A stretch of 64,000 bases of DNA, taken from assembly GCF_001029445.1 (NCBI RefSeq), contig NZ_LDOT01000002.1, positions 558,001 through 622,000 of the forward strand. Direction: 5' to 3'. Below, in pieces: positions 1-10,872 of the stretch (position 1 is its first letter; each line of letters begins with the position of its first letter). Position numbers and translations under genes: made by a program. The notes below the pieces were generated by a model. It was not told the DNA's origin and did not search any database. It saw only the letters and a program-made list of their open reading frames with translations. Origin of the DNA: Photobacterium aquae (lineage in GTDB: Bacteria > Pseudomonadota > Gammaproteobacteria > Enterobacterales > Vibrionaceae).

Positions 1-93
1 GCTCATAGTCATCCTTCGCTGTCGGCTCTACCTAGAGACAATAGCCCTAATGACAATAGTAATCAATCAATTATGTCTTGGTATCTGCGCAAT

Positions 94-123
94 AAAAAAC
101 GGGCTGCCCCAAGGGACAGCCCG
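94..123 (-). terminator. adk rho-independent terminator
   Basis: On the minus strand a GC-rich stem (CGGGCTGTCCC / GGGGCAGCCCG, TT loop) is followed by a run of six T residues. It lies about 25 bp after the adk stop codon. Confidence 0.9.
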
Positions 124-148
124 CTTCTCATCATATTGCCAGCTTATA

Positions 149-956
<808 letters not shown>

Positions 957-972
957 CTCGTTTCGTCCGATT

Positions 973-2871
973 TTACGCTAGAAGCTTATTCACCGCAGCC
1001 AAGAATTGAGAAGGATCGTCCATGCTGCCCTTCTCAGCCAGCATTGCCTGACCCAGCAGCATTTCAACCCACTGGCCAAACACCACCTCGTCGGCCTCGT
1101 CGGCCATCTTGCTCACCAATGGGTGCTGTGGGTTCAGCTCGAAAATATAATTCACTTCCGGTGCATCGTGACCGGCAGCCGCCAGCAACTTCGCCATCTG
1201 AGTGCCCATTTCGTTTTCATCGGTCACCACAACCGCTGGCGTATCTTTCAGCTTGAACGTCGTACGCACTTCCTTCACACGATCGCCAAGGTAAGTAGCG
1301 GTACGTTCAACAACCGATTTAAAGGCCTCTTCTGTTTCCTTTTGCTTTTCTTTCTCTGCCTCGTCTTCAAACTGAGTCAGATCCAGATCTGCCTTGGTGA
1401 TCGCCTGGAAGGCCTTGCCATCAAATTCTGGCAGGTGGCCCATCAGCCACTCATCGATGCGATCAAACATCAACAGTACTTCAATGCCCTTGCTGCGGAA
1501 TTGCTCAAGGTGCGGGCTATTCTTCGCCGCGGTGAAGCTATCGGCAGTCAGGAAGTAAATCTTATCCTGACCTTCTTTCATTCGACCGATATAGTCAGCC
1601 AACGAAACCGTCTGCTCTTGAGTCTCGTTGTGGGTCGAGCTGAAACGCAACAGCTTGGCGACTTTCTCGCGGTTGGCAAAATCTTCTACCGGACCTTCTT
1701 TCAGCACTTGGCCAAACTCGTTCCACAGCGTCTGGTACTTCTCGGCATCATTGTTGGCAAGACGCTCCATCATGCTCAGCGCACGCTTGGTACAGGCCTT
1801 GCGCAGCGACTGGGTGACCTTGTTGTCCTGCAGGATTTCGCGGGAAACGTTCAATGGCAGATCGTTTGAGTCAATCAGGCCGCGCATGAAACGCAGGTAT
1901 GACGGCATGAACTGCTCTGCATCGTCCATAATGAAGACGCGCTGTACGTACAATTTCAGACCGTGCTTGGCATCGCGGTTGTACAAATCCCAAGGTGCTT
2001 TTGACGGGATATAAAGAAGGCTGGTGTAGTCCTGCTTACCTTCGACGCGGTTATGGCTCCATACCAGTGGCTCAGCAAAATCGTGCGAGACATGGTTATA
2101 GAATTCTTTGTACTCTTCATCGCTGATATCGGCCTTGTTGCGGGTCCACAGGGCTTGTGCCTTGTTGATCTGCTCCCACTTGCGTCCGGTTTCCTTGCCG
2201 TCCTCATCACGTTCGATGGTCTGGATATGCACCGGGATACCAATGTGATCAGAATACTTACCGACGATATCTCGCAGGCGGTACTCGCTCAGGAACTCTT
2301 TCTCGTCCTCGCGCAGGTGAAGGGTAATGTCGGTACCGCGACCGGCTTTCTCAACGTCCTCTAGGGTGTACTCACCTTCACCGGTCGATTCCCAGCTGAC
2401 AGCTTGTTCAGCTGGCGCACCGGCCGCGCGGGTCACAACGGTGACTTTGTCGGCAACGATGAAGGCAGAATAGAAGCCAACACCAAACTGGCCAATCAGC
2501 TGCGAATCTTTGGACTCTTCTTCGCTCAGCTTGGCAAAGAAATCTTTCGTTCCCGATTTAGCAATAGTACCAAGGTGCTCGATAACATCCTCACGGCTCA
2601 TCCCGATACCGTTGTCGCTGATCGTCAAGGTGCCAGCTTCGGCATTGAATGATAGTTTAACCCCGAGATCTGCATCGCCCTGATACAAGTCAGGCTGGGA
2701 CAACGCACGGAATCGCAGCTTGTCCGCCGCATCCGATGCGTTAGAAATCAATTCGCGAAGAAAAATCTCCTTGTTCGAATAGAGAGAATGGATCATCAGT
2801 TGCAGCAGCTGTTTTACTTCTGACTGAAAACCACGGGTTTCCTTATTCTTGTGGATAGCTTGTTCGCTCAT
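973..2871 (-). CDS. htpG: Hsp90-family chaperone HtpG
   Basis: Cytosolic ATP-dependent chaperone, bacterial Hsp90. The 632-aa protein has the GHKL ATPase signature early ([15 protein letters not shown], then DNGIGM and [11 protein letters not shown]), the middle domain (RRVFIMDD-type segment around residue 310) and a C-terminal dimerisation region. Length is normal. It is divergent from toxR, the arrangement known from Vibrio, where the shared intergenic region couples heat shock and ToxR expression. I could not assign a sigma-32 promoter by eye. Confidence 0.97.
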   Translation of the reverse strand: MSEQAIHKNKETRGFQSEVKQLLQLMIHSLYSNKEIFLRELISNASDAADKLRFRALSQPDLYQGDADLGVKLSFNAEAGTLTISDNGIGMSREDVIEHLGTIAKSGTKDFFAKLSEEESKDSQLIGQFGVGFYSAFIVADKVTVVTRAAGAPAEQAVSWESTGEGEYTLEDVEKAGRGTDITLHLREDEKEFLSEYRLRDIVGKYSDHIGIPVHIQTIERDEDGKETGRKWEQINKAQALWTRNKADISDEEYKEFYNHVSHDFAEPLVWSHNRVEGKQDYTSLLYIPSKAPWDLYNRDAKHGLKLYVQRVFIMDDAEQFMPSYLRFMRGLIDSNDLPLNVSREILQDNKVTQSLRKACTKRALSMMERLANNDAEKYQTLWNEFGQVLKEGPVEDFANREKVAKLLRFSSTHNETQEQTVSLADYIGRMKEGQDKIYFLTADSFTAAKNSPHLEQFRSKGIEVLLMFDRIDEWLMGHLPEFDGKAFQAITKADLDLTQFEDEAEKEKQKETEEAFKSVVERTATYLGDRVKEVRTTFKLKDTPAVVVTDENEMGTQMAKLLAAAGHDAPEVNYIFELNPQHPLVSKMADEADEVVFGQWVEMLLGQAMLAEKGSMDDPSQFLAAVNKLLA

Positions 2872-3107
2872 TTCGACTCCGAAACTATATCAACCAATTT
2901 AACGAGAAGCCTCGCAGCACACGTTGGCGGGCTTCCCTGTATGTTCTTTGATATACATATGGCCTAGATTTATGATTTCAACCTAAAAAGGTCAATTTAG
3001 CTTTTCCCGCCTTTTTTCAGCGTATTTTTTAATTTTTAATATTCAGAGGATATTCAGGCAGAAAATGCTATAAAGGCATTCGATTTTAGACCTTTGACGC
3101 TAAAACA

Positions 3108-3983
3108 ATGAACAAGTTAGAAAATAAATTTTTGATTGGTCAGCGCTTTTTGTTTGACCCCTATGACAACAGCCTCATTGACCAATTGGAAAATGACGAA
3201 CTGACGCGCCTTGGCAGCAACGAAAGCCGAGCCCTTAGCCTGCTTATCGAAGATCCCGGTGCCATTATTAGCCGCTCTCGCCTCCACGATTTTGTCTGGC
3301 GCGAACAAGGGTTCGAAGTCGACGACTCAAGCCTGACCCAGGCGATCTCCACACTGCGCAAAGCCCTCAAAGATTCAACGAAATCGCCAGAGTTCATCAA
3401 AACCGTGCCAAAACGCGGCTACCAGATGATCGCCACCGTGGTGCAGCAGTCCACCCCAGCCGCTACGGATACCGAGATCGGCCCGCAGGATGAATATACC
3501 CCTGACAACAAACAACCGGAGGCTGAGCCCTGCCACACCAGCGAGGCCGAACCGACCGCAACGGCACCAGTGACCCCAACGCCAACAGGACGTCCGAAAG
3601 TCAGCCCCAAGGCACCGTCGTCGCTCTCAGCCATGCTCAACGGCATAGCACTGATCCTGGCCTTGGTTATCCCGCTTAGCGTCAATTTCATGATGCCCAA
3701 AACATCACAGGCCTTCACCCAGCTGGCAACCATAGAAGGCGTACCCGTTGAGATCCCACAAAGCCATCCTGATGTTTTCCAATGGGAAAATCTGGTCTCG
3801 CAGTGTATTCACTCGTATATCCAGAATCATCCAAACGAAAAACGGCCGGTAAAAGTGATTGCGACCGGAGGCCAAAACAGTCAGCTGTGGCTGAACTACG
3901 TTCACTCCGCCGCCGCCCCGAATGAAAATGTCACGCTACGCCTGTTGACCAGCGATAAGGATCATACCGAACTATGTCAGTAA
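3108..3983 (+). CDS. toxR: Transmembrane transcriptional activator ToxR
   Basis: Inner-membrane one-component regulator of porin and virulence genes. Residues 1-110 form the OmpR/PhoB-type winged helix with the ToxR hallmarks WREQGFEVDDSSLTQAIS and TVPKRGYQ. A Pro/Thr/Glu-rich tether (about 112-172) leads to one membrane helix (about 176-197), then a periplasmic domain with two cysteines (C233 and C290, the latter next to last) that in Vibrio form the redox-sensitive disulphide. toxS overlaps the last codons. Adjacent porins are plausible regulon members by analogy with OmpU/OmpT. Confidence 0.96.
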   Translation: MNKLENKFLIGQRFLFDPYDNSLIDQLENDELTRLGSNESRALSLLIEDPGAIISRSRLHDFVWREQGFEVDDSSLTQAISTLRKALKDSTKSPEFIKTVPKRGYQMIATVVQQSTPAATDTEIGPQDEYTPDNKQPEAEPCHTSEAEPTATAPVTPTPTGRPKVSPKAPSSLSAMLNGIALILALVIPLSVNFMMPKTSQAFTQLATIEGVPVEIPQSHPDVFQWENLVSQCIHSYIQNHPNEKRPVKVIATGGQNSQLWLNYVHSAAAPNENVTLRLLTSDKDHTELCQ

Positions 3984-4522
3984 TGAGCTCATCACGCCCT
4001 ATCAAGCAGTTCATCGCCAAATATTGGGCATTTATCCTGCTAGGCGTCTCTATCATTTTCAGTCTCTGGCTCTATAACTACAGCGACTACAAACAAGCGC
4101 AGCTGCTAATGTCCCGCGAATGGCAATCCAATACCATCAGCCGTATCAAACCCACCGAACTAGAAGAGCTTGGTATGCTGCGCAAGGTGGAACAAACCAG
4201 CCATGTCGTCTACCTACCAAACAACACCTATTCCCGCGTCACCCTGATGAAGCTCTACAGCGATGAGAACCAACCGCTGACCCTGCATATTTCCGAGTCG
4301 GGAAACTGGGATATCAGCGGTAGTTACCTGCAGACCGAACCCAAAGAATTCAAAGACATCACCTCAGGGCAAAATAAGGACTTCAAGCCCAATGACCTGA
4401 ACCTGATCAAGCAAGTATTCAGGATGGATGCCCAACAGAGCCGCCGTGTCGATATCCTTAACCAGAAATCCATTCTGCTCACCGGCCTAACTTACGGCTC
4501 AACCATTCTCTATTCGCTATAG
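3974..4522 (+). CDS. toxS: ToxR-stabilising protein ToxS
   Basis: Periplasmic partner anchored in the inner membrane that protects and activates ToxR. The 182-aa protein has one N-terminal membrane helix (YWAFILLGVSIIFSLWLY, about residues 15-32) and a periplasmic domain with the family pattern (NISRIKPTELEELGMLRKVE, LYSDENQPLTLHISESGNWDISG). The ATG at 3974 overlaps toxR by 10 bp; a second in-frame ATG at 3983 overlaps the toxR stop as TAATG and is equally plausible. Translation is probably coupled to toxR. Confidence 0.94.
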   Translation: MSVMSSSRPIKQFIAKYWAFILLGVSIIFSLWLYNYSDYKQAQLLMSREWQSNTISRIKPTELEELGMLRKVEQTSHVVYLPNNTYSRVTLMKLYSDENQPLTLHISESGNWDISGSYLQTEPKEFKDITSGQNKDFKPNDLNLIKQVFRMDAQQSRRVDILNQKSILLTGLTYGSTILYSL

Positions 4523-4545
4523 CGCCCCCTTTGCTCGCCAAACAT

Positions 4546-4576
4546 AAAAAAGGGGGGAAACCATACGGTTTCCCCC
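4546..4576 (-). terminator. Porin terminator, shared with the toxS 3' end
   Basis: Ten-base-pair stem GGGGGAAACC / GGTTTCCCCC with a 4-nt loop. The T-run (six T) is on the minus strand, so it primarily ends the leftward porin transcript; the rightward toxRS transcript gets only the hairpin. Confidence 0.88.
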
Positions 4577-4670
4577 TAACACAATGAACAATCTAGCAAG
4601 TTTGTTTCATTAAAACACAAGCGATTTCTAACACCTGCTAACAGGCGGCACAGATATCGAAATACAACGA

Positions 4671-5714
4671 TTAGAAGTACAGACGCATACCGATAGTAAA
4701 GGCGTTGTCATCTAGCATTTTCTCGCCATCCAGCGCCGTCTTCTCGTCATCAAAGCTCATGTCGGCATATTCAACATAAGAGACAACCTGGTTGGTCAGC
4801 CAGTAATCGGCACCAATGGTGTACTGGTTCAGCTTGTTGTCTTTGGTATCGTAATCGACATAGTCGTAGACACCGTACAGGCCGACACCCATTGGCAGAT
4901 CATAGCGGGCCGTTGCACCAATACCGGTCTTCTCATCACCGGCAAAGTCATAGTCGGCATACATCGCCGCCAAGGACAGCGCTTTGTACTCATAAGTGGC
5001 GTTCAGCGTCCAAGACGTATCGGTATCATCACCGTAAATGCTTCTCTCAGTACGCTCGGATTGGGTGTAAGTGCCAGACAAACCAAGACCGAAATCAGCG
5101 TTCCATGCCACACCGAGGGCATAAGCCTGATCAATGCCCAGTTCGCCTCTGTCTGGGTTCGCCGCACCCGAGGCATCAATACCCTCATCACCGGTGTGGT
5201 ACTGAGCCATAATCGTGAAGTTCTGCACGTCAATCTTGTATTGAAGACCGTTGGTCAGGCGATCGGTCGCAGCCCAGTCCTCTTTAATGTTCGCCGTGCC
5301 GCCGTACTCCCAGGTAATATCATACTGACCAGCCAGGGTATCCTGTACCGCAGACATACGACCGATACGGAACTCACCGAAATCACCACCGATCGCGACC
5401 GATCCAAACTTCAAGAAGTCAGAGTCGTCAAAACCATCGCCATCTTCAGGAATGATATTAAACTCTTTGAGCACATCACCGTTGACATACATGTTATTCG
5501 GCATGAAATAGGTCATGTTAAGGCCGAGCTCCGTACCTTCCCCCGTAAATGTGCTATCCGCGCCCATGACACCGTTGTCCGTGGTTTCATAGCGGGCACG
5601 CAAGTTACCGTAAACACTCACGGACATATCATCAGACTTATAGACCTCGGCGGCCATTGCTGATGCACTGGCGATCACAGAACCGATAACGGCTGCTACT
5701 ACTGTTTTTTTCAT
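4671..5714 (-). CDS. Outer-membrane general porin
   Basis: Trimeric 16-strand beta-barrel porin of the Vibrio OmpU/OmpC type (347 aa). It has a clear signal peptide (MKKTVVAAVIGSVIASASAMA) and mature start AEVYKSDDMSVSVYGNLR. Alternating strands are rich in acidic and aromatic residues, with a Gly-rich FGEFRIGRM constriction segment and a terminal Phe (GMRLYF). A GTG two codons earlier extends the frame, but AGGAG sits correctly for the ATG at 5714. It lies tail-to-tail with toxS. ToxR control is inferred from proximity and family only. Exact porin class is uncertain. Confidence 0.9.
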   Translation of the reverse strand: MKKTVVAAVIGSVIASASAMAAEVYKSDDMSVSVYGNLRARYETTDNGVMGADSTFTGEGTELGLNMTYFMPNNMYVNGDVLKEFNIIPEDGDGFDDSDFLKFGSVAIGGDFGEFRIGRMSAVQDTLAGQYDITWEYGGTANIKEDWAATDRLTNGLQYKIDVQNFTIMAQYHTGDEGIDASGAANPDRGELGIDQAYALGVAWNADFGLGLSGTYTQSERTERSIYGDDTDTSWTLNATYEYKALSLAAMYADYDFAGDEKTGIGATARYDLPMGVGLYGVYDYVDYDTKDNKLNQYTIGADYWLTNQVVSYVEYADMSFDDEKTALDGEKMLDDNAFTIGMRLYF

Positions 5715-6053
5715 GTTCACTCCTAATTGTTTCCTTTGCTCGTCACTGAGCAGGAAACGCTATATTGTTTATTTTTGTTTCCTCTACGGCGGCCTCATCG
5801 ACAAATAAAAAACGCCCGCAAAAGCGAAATCATTCATTTAAATAGACCAATCCGAGATGGCCAACACCGTGGCCTTGACAATATTTAAGACATGAAAACA
5901 AACAGTTAGAAACAAAAGTTTCATTAAAGAATATTTAAATAGTTATTATTAGAAAACAACTGATTATAAAATCTAAATTGCCCTCTAAATTTCCAAAACA
6001 TCTAAAAATCACACGGACAAATAAAAACAAACAACAACATAGAAATAAAAAAC
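5715..6053. other. AT-rich noncoding region upstream of the porin
   Basis: The region upstream of the porin is very AT-rich, with long A and T tracts, suitable for bent-DNA or ToxR/H-NS type control. A 61-codon frame on the minus strand is low-complexity Leu/Phe translation of the A-tracts and is not supported as a gene. Confidence 0.6.
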
Positions 6054-6088
6054 AAAAAAACGCCAGCAATATTATTTGCTGGCGTTTT
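6054..6088 (-). terminator. recR operon terminator
   Basis: Long near-perfect stem AAAACGCCAGCAA / TTTGCTGGCGTTTT with an A/T tract on each side, 29 bp beyond the recR stop codon. It is symmetrical enough to act in both directions. Confidence 0.9.
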
Positions 6089-6116
6089 AGAAAATATATC
6101 AGCCTAAACGGAACAC

Positions 6117-6719
6117 TCAATAGAGTTTGTGTCGCCCGGCCAGAGAATGAGACAAGGTTGTACCGTCTACCAGTTCCAATTCCCCACCGACCGGAACGCC
6201 GTGGGCGATCCGGGTCGCTTCAACATCATATTCCTGGCATAGCTCAGCAATATAATGCGCAGTTGCCTCGCCTTCTACCGTTGGGTTTGTGGCAAGGATC
6301 ACCTCACTGATCAGCTCGTTCTGCATCCGGAACTCAAGGGTATCGAGCCCGATATCAGACGGGCCAATGCCATCAAGCGGCGACAGGTGTCCCATCAATA
6401 CGAAATAACGGCCGGAAAACTGCCCTGTCGCTTCCACCGCGACAATATCTGCCGGAGATTCCACCACACAGATCTGGCCATTCTCCTGACGACGCGGGTT
6501 GGCACAGATTGCGCAAACCTCTTCTTCGGTAAACGTACGACAGTCTCGGCAATGACCAATATCCGTCATAGCCCGATTCAAGGCCTCGGCCAATTGCAGC
6601 CCGCCCTGACGATTTCGCTGCAACAAACTGAAGGCCATGCGCTGCGCCGACTTGGGGCCAACCCCAGGCAGGCAACGCAAGGCCTCCATTAATTGTTCCA
6701 GTAAGTGACTGGTCCGCAT
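6117..6719 (-). CDS. recR: Recombination mediator RecR
   Basis: Partner of RecF/RecO in loading RecA at gaps. The 200-aa protein shows the helix-hairpin-helix ([14 protein letters not shown], about 17-30), the C4 zinc site (C57, C60, C69, C72) and a Toprim domain (about residues 80-175). Length is typical. It is downstream of ybaB with only 3 bp between them, in the conserved dnaX-ybaB-recR operon. Confidence 0.97.
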   Translation of the reverse strand: MRTSHLLEQLMEALRCLPGVGPKSAQRMAFSLLQRNRQGGLQLAEALNRAMTDIGHCRDCRTFTEEEVCAICANPRRQENGQICVVESPADIVAVEATGQFSGRYFVLMGHLSPLDGIGPSDIGLDTLEFRMQNELISEVILATNPTVEGEATAHYIAELCQEYDVEATRIAHGVPVGGELELVDGTTLSHSLAGRHKLY

Positions 6720-6722
6720 TTA

Positions 6723-7052
6723 TTAGAATGGCATCTTAAAGCCAGCAGGCAGGTTCATACCGCCTGTTACGCTCGCCATCTTTTCCTTCTGCGCTTCTTC
6801 AATACGACGTGCCGCGTCATTGAAAGCCGCAGCAATCAAATCTTCTAGCATATCTTTGTCGTCTTCCATCAAGCTGTCATCCAGCTCAACACGACGCACG
6901 CTGTGGCTACCAGTCAGAGTCACTTTTACCAGGCCTGCGCCAGACTCGCCAGTTACTTCCATGTTTGCAATTTCTTCTTGCATCTTCTGCATGCGCTCTT
7001 GCATCTGCTGCGCTTGCTTCATCATGTTAGCCATGCCGCCTTTACCAAACAT
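6723..7052 (-). CDS. ybaB: YbaB/EbfC nucleoid-associated protein
   Basis: Small DNA-binding protein (109 aa) of the YbaB/EbfC family. The N-terminal half is a Met/Gln-rich amphipathic helix ([20 protein letters not shown]); the rest contains the family motif [18 protein letters not shown]. It lies between dnaX and recR, its usual place in gammaproteobacteria. Homologues bind DNA as dimers; the specific role here is not shown by the sequence. Confidence 0.95.
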   Translation of the reverse strand: MFGKGGMANMMKQAQQMQERMQKMQEEIANMEVTGESGAGLVKVTLTGSHSVRRVELDDSLMEDDKDMLEDLIAAAFNDAARRIEEAQKEKMASVTGGMNLPAGFKMPF

Positions 7053-7079
7053 ATCTTCTCTCTCTGTGGTCTGGTTAAT

Positions 7080-9377
7080 CTATAAGGGTCTTACGCTATC
7101 TTCATCGAGTACAGCAGCAAAGCGCTGACAGATAAAGTTCACGTTAGAATCAGACTTGAGGCTAGCCCGAGCCTGATCCAGTTTCTCTTGATAGAGAGCC
7201 TCGCGCCATTCCAGCGGCGAGCGCCCCCTATCACTTAATTCAATCTCAACAGTTACAGCCTCGCCAAGCAAATCTGCCAGAGCCTGTGTCAAATGCTCGC
7301 GGGCTTTCGGGGTGTCCAGATGCTTCTGAGACGGTCTCAGACACAATGTCACCTGCCCACCATTGCGCTCAAAGGACGAGTTCAGCGCCAATTGCTGTAC
7401 CATTCGCCCTACATTGAGCTTAGTTACCCAATCCGACCAACTATCCTGATTTGCCGCTTCATTGACAAGCACTTTCACCATTTCAGGTGTCTTTTCATGC
7501 TCAAGCGCCTGTTTCAGTTCAGCCGGAGCCACATCGGCCACGATGTCCTCTTCCACGGTCAGCATCGGTCGCCATTGGTACTCCTCTGACTGATCCGTTG
7601 CCGCACAATTCTCTGACTCAGGCACGATGGATCCCGGTACTGGCATCGCAGGGTTAACTGTACCCGGACGCGTACTTTGCCGAGTGGCAATACGGTCTAG
7701 GACACTGCTGGCGACTTTTTTAGCCGGTACCGGTTCAGACTTTTTTGGGCTCTGCGGCTCTGCGCCACCATCACGCTTGGTTTGGCTGCGCAGTTTGTTT
7801 CGAGCGGCAAGCAATCCTGATGCTGCAGAAACCGGGCGCGCCTCTGGTTGCGCCGGACTTAAATCCGATGGAACGTGTGGCTGCTGCATGGGTGGTTGAT
7901 GCGGCTGTTGCTGTTGCGGCTGTTGCTGTTGCAACGGCTGCTGATACTGGGGTTGCGCAGGCGAAACCTGATAACCCGCCTCATGGCCGGCTGACGGCGA
8001 AAGGGGTGGCTCACCATAGCCCGAACCAGCCATCGGCTGCGGTGCCGGCTCCGAATAACCGCCATTCTGGTGCGGCGCACTATTTGTCGGAACATTATTG
8101 GCTGTAGCACTACTAGCCGGTGCACCCTGTGCTTGGCCATTGTTCATCTGAGCCTTGAGCGCCTGAACCCGTTGCATCCCCTGTCCTGCCGGAACTTGAG
8201 ATGGCTGGGTGGGCGCAGATACAGCGCCCATAGCGGTCGGCGGAGGCTGTACAGCAGGGACATCAACCGACTGCGGGCTGATTGCAGATACCGCTACCGG
8301 ACGGAAAGCCAGCATTCGCAGCAGCACCATTTCAAGTCCGGTACGGCCATCTGGAGCAAAGGCCAAATCCTGACGCCCTTGCAAGGCAATCTGGTAATGC
8401 AACTGCACTTCCTGCGGCGAGATCTGGCTGCCAAGCAAGCTGATCCGCTCGGCATCAGGGGCTGACTCATCCAGCGTTGCTGGCAGGGCCTGGAACATAG
8501 CCACACGGTGCAACTGGGTGGCCAACTCACGTAGCAGGCTATCCCACTCCACTCCAACCTCGGCCAGCTCACGCAAACATGCCATTGCCGGCTCAGCCTG
8601 CCCCTGCGCGATAGACTCGAGCAAATACAGCGCCTGTTCGGTATTGAGCGTACCCAGCATCTCGGATACGGCCTGAACACCAACCTGACCATTACCCAAG
8701 GCGATGGCCTGATCAGCGAGGCTAAGGGCATCACGCATGCTGCCCTCGGCAGCACGGGCAAGCAACCCCAACGCACGAGGCTCAAAAGTAACCTGCTCCT
8801 GTGTCAGAACTCGCTCAAGCTGCGACTGGATCTGACCACTATCAAGGTGCTTGAGGTGGAACTGCAAACAGCGCGACAAAATAGTCACCGGCAGTTTTTG
8901 CGGATCGGTCGTTGCCAGTATGAACTTCACATACTCCGGCGGCTCTTCGAGCGTCTTCAGCAAGGCGTTGAAACTATGACGCGACAACATGTGGACTTCG
9001 TCGATCAAGTAAACTTTGAATCGACCACGGGTTGGCTTGTACTGAACGTTATCAAGCAGCTCACGCGTATCCTCAACCTTGGTGCGAGAGGCGGCATCGA
9101 TCTCTAACAGATCGACAAATCGACCTTCGTCGATCTCTTTGCAGGTTTCGCACTGACCGCAAGGTGACGCAGTGATCCCCTGCTCACAGTTCAGGCCTTT
9201 TGCAAAAATACGGGCAATGGTTGTTTTACCCACACCGCGCGTACCGCTGAACAAATAGGCATGGTGCAGGCGATTATGGGCCAAGGCATTTTCCAATGCC
9301 GTTAACACATGGGATTGGCCGACGACATCCCCAAACTGGTGCGGTCGCCATTTACGAGCCAGAACCTGATAACTCAT
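7080..9377 (-). CDS. dnaX: DNA polymerase III subunit tau (and gamma by frameshift)
   Basis: Clamp-loader ATPase organising the replisome. Order: AAA+ domain with P-loop GTRGVGKTT (about 45-53), zinc site C64-C73-C76-C79, sensor ILSRC; domain III to about residue 365; a long Pro/Gln-rich linker (about 370-500); then tau-specific domains that bind DnaB and the polymerase. At 765 aa it is about 120 residues longer than E. coli tau (643 aa), mostly in the linker (QQPLQQQQPQQQQPHQPP). A slippery AAAAAAG at residues 545-546 predicts a 547-aa gamma form. First gene of dnaX-ybaB-recR. Confidence 0.97.
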   Translation of the reverse strand: MSYQVLARKWRPHQFGDVVGQSHVLTALENALAHNRLHHAYLFSGTRGVGKTTIARIFAKGLNCEQGITASPCGQCETCKEIDEGRFVDLLEIDAASRTKVEDTRELLDNVQYKPTRGRFKVYLIDEVHMLSRHSFNALLKTLEEPPEYVKFILATTDPQKLPVTILSRCLQFHLKHLDSGQIQSQLERVLTQEQVTFEPRALGLLARAAEGSMRDALSLADQAIALGNGQVGVQAVSEMLGTLNTEQALYLLESIAQGQAEPAMACLRELAEVGVEWDSLLRELATQLHRVAMFQALPATLDESAPDAERISLLGSQISPQEVQLHYQIALQGRQDLAFAPDGRTGLEMVLLRMLAFRPVAVSAISPQSVDVPAVQPPPTAMGAVSAPTQPSQVPAGQGMQRVQALKAQMNNGQAQGAPASSATANNVPTNSAPHQNGGYSEPAPQPMAGSGYGEPPLSPSAGHEAGYQVSPAQPQYQQPLQQQQPQQQQPHQPPMQQPHVPSDLSPAQPEARPVSAASGLLAARNKLRSQTKRDGGAEPQSPKKSEPVPAKKVASSVLDRIATRQSTRPGTVNPAMPVPGSIVPESENCAATDQSEEYQWRPMLTVEEDIVADVAPAELKQALEHEKTPEMVKVLVNEAANQDSWSDWVTKLNVGRMVQQLALNSSFERNGGQVTLCLRPSQKHLDTPKAREHLTQALADLLGEAVTVEIELSDRGRSPLEWREALYQEKLDQARASLKSDSNVNFICQRFAAVLDEDSVRPL
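7735..7746 (-). promoter_or_regulatory. dnaX programmed -1 frameshift site
   Basis: Minus strand reads CCA AAA AAG TCT GAA. The heptamer A AAA AAG permits a -1 slip; the new frame reads AAA AAA GTC TGA, adding one Val and then stopping. The context (Lys-Lys-Ser-Glu-Pro with an immediate -1 stop) closely parallels the E. coli dnaX site. A downstream palindrome containing CCGGTACCGG could serve as the stimulatory structure. Confidence 0.8.
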
Positions 9378-9493
9378 GTTTTCTAACCTTACAGAATCAA
9401 GAACTCAATGCTAGCACAGGGAGGGATCGGGGGCGAGAGGGCGCCCCAACGAGCGCCCAATGATTAGCCAGCAGTTACTGGGGGATACGACGA

Positions 9494-10039
9494 TTAGTGG
9501 CCGTCAAAATCACAAATGCTGAAAACGTTCAGGCCAAGACCTTGTAGACGAGCTTCGCCACCGATATCAGGCAGGTTAATAACAAACGCCGCATCTTCTA
9601 CGATACCGCCCAGACGGCGAACCAGTTTGGTCGTTGCCTCAATCGTACCGCCAGTCGCCAGCAGATCATCAACCAATAGAACCTTATCACCCTCACTGAT
9701 AGCGTCAGTGTGAATTTCAAGCGTATCTTCACCATATTCAAGTGCATAGCTCTCGCCAATCACTTCGCGAGGCAGCTTACCCGGCTTACGAACAGGTACA
9801 AAGCCAACACCCAATTCAAGTGCTAACGGGGCACCGAACAGGAAACCACGCGCTTCAGTACCAATCACCTTAGTGATGCCCTTGTCTTTGTACTGCTCGA
9901 CCAACACTTGCATTGTCGCACGGTACGCAGCCGGATCTTCCATCAGGCTGGTCACATCACGGAACAGGATGCCAGGTTTTGGGTAGTCAGGGATTGATTT
10001 GATACTGTTTTTAATTAACGCGAGCTTTTCTTGAGTCAT
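9494..10039 (-). CDS. apt: Adenine phosphoribosyltransferase
   Basis: Purine salvage enzyme converting adenine and PRPP to AMP in the cytosol. The 181-aa protein has the PRPP-binding loop [13 protein letters not shown] (about 126-138), the N-terminal [14 protein letters not shown] motif and the EARGFLFG motif of Apt. It lies just upstream of dnaX in the same direction, 116 bp apart, as in E. coli. Confidence 0.97.
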   Translation of the reverse strand: MTQEKLALIKNSIKSIPDYPKPGILFRDVTSLMEDPAAYRATMQVLVEQYKDKGITKVIGTEARGFLFGAPLALELGVGFVPVRKPGKLPREVIGESYALEYGEDTLEIHTDAISEGDKVLLVDDLLATGGTIEATTKLVRRLGGIVEDAAFVINLPDIGGEARLQGLGLNVFSICDFDGH

Positions 10040-10200
10040 TATCGTTTTCCGTGCCCTCTAATCGTCCGGGCATAGTGAGTGAAACGGCGCCTGCACGACA
10101 GCACAGCATGGCCGTTAAAAAAACCGGTTCAAATAGTAGTGACTTTCACGCCTCGGAGCAAGAATCAGCACCGGATAGCATGATCAAAAACAAGCAAGAG

Positions 10201-10587
10201 CTAAGAAGAATAGTTATTTTCAGGATTATCCCGCACAGGAAGGCGGTTGAACCATACCAGCAGTATCGTCATGACAACGCATAACAACCCTTTGTGCCAA
10301 AGTTGAGGAACAAGACAAATGGAAATAAAAAAACTCAGCACAATCATTACATTGGCTCGTTTTTTGACCATCGGTGATATTGCACCGTGCTGATGCCAAT
10401 TTTGCAACACCGGCCCAAAGCGCGGATGGTGATTAAGCCAATGGTTCAACCTTGGCGAGCCTCGCATAAAACAACCACTTGCCAGTAACAAAAAGGGAGT
10501 GGTCGGCAGCAAGGGTAAAAAGGCGCCGAGTGCACCCAAAGCAATACATAACCAGCCACAACATATCAATGCCGTTTTTTTCAGCAT
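10201..10587 (-). CDS. ybaN: YbaN, DUF454 inner-membrane protein
   Basis: Predicted inner-membrane protein of 128 aa with about three hydrophobic helices. It carries the family signature LGALGAFLPLLPTTPFLLLASGCFMRGSPRLNHWL. A TTG five codons upstream extends the frame, but ATG at 10587 gives the usual MLKK N-terminus. Function of DUF454 is unknown. Its place upstream of apt matches E. coli. Confidence 0.9.
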   Translation of the reverse strand: MLKKTALICCGWLCIALGALGAFLPLLPTTPFLLLASGCFMRGSPRLNHWLNHHPRFGPVLQNWHQHGAISPMVKKRANVMIVLSFFISICLVPQLWHKGLLCVVMTILLVWFNRLPVRDNPENNYSS

Positions 10588-10758
10588 ATTATCACTCGCC
10601 AACCAATGTCTTTCATCACGTCCATTTCCAAGAGAGCTCTATATCTTGAGATAACCTGCGTACTATAAATTATACCCTATCTCAAGATGGGCACCGAAAA
10701 GAACGAGCCTGTACAGGCAGGGGGAAATGACCCGAACAGGCTTTGAATGAGAAATCAG

Positions 10759-10872
10759 TTAGGAGAGAAGCCCCAGCCATGTCAAGCTGGCCGGTAAGGT
10801 TGGCAGGCAGAGAACCAGCAGAAACCCCAAAAAGTATTTAACGCTATACGGGTCTTTAAAATCCTTATCCAT
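10759..10872 (-). CDS. Putative 37-aa single-helix membrane protein
   Basis: A 37-codon frame encodes a charged N-terminus (MDKDFKDPYSVKYF) followed by a hydrophobic helix (LGFLLVLCLPTLPASLTWLGLL). AAAGGA lies 8 nt before the ATG at 10872, an excellent ribosome-binding site. It sits between ybaN and the DksA-like gene in otherwise empty DNA. I do not recognise a family. The good start signal and clear membrane profile argue for a gene; shortness and lack of a homologue argue caution. Confidence 0.5.
   Translation of the reverse strand: MDKDFKDPYSVKYFLGFLLVLCLPTLPASLTWLGLLS

Noticed and set aside
1006..1869. 287-codon plus-strand frame opposite htpG
   Set aside because: Antisense shadow of a clear htpG; His/Leu-rich composition without family features.
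5935..6120. 61-codon minus-strand frame upstream of the porin
   Set aside because: Low-complexity Leu/Phe/Cys translation of A-tracts and the recR terminator.
9428..9460. GC-rich repeat GGGCGCC...GAGCGCCC between dnaX and apt as a terminator
   Set aside because: Imperfect stem and no T-run; apt-dnaX read-through looks likelier.
10051..10284. 77-codon plus-strand frame between apt and ybaN
   Set aside because: Overlaps the ybaN 3' end antisense; no family or start signal.
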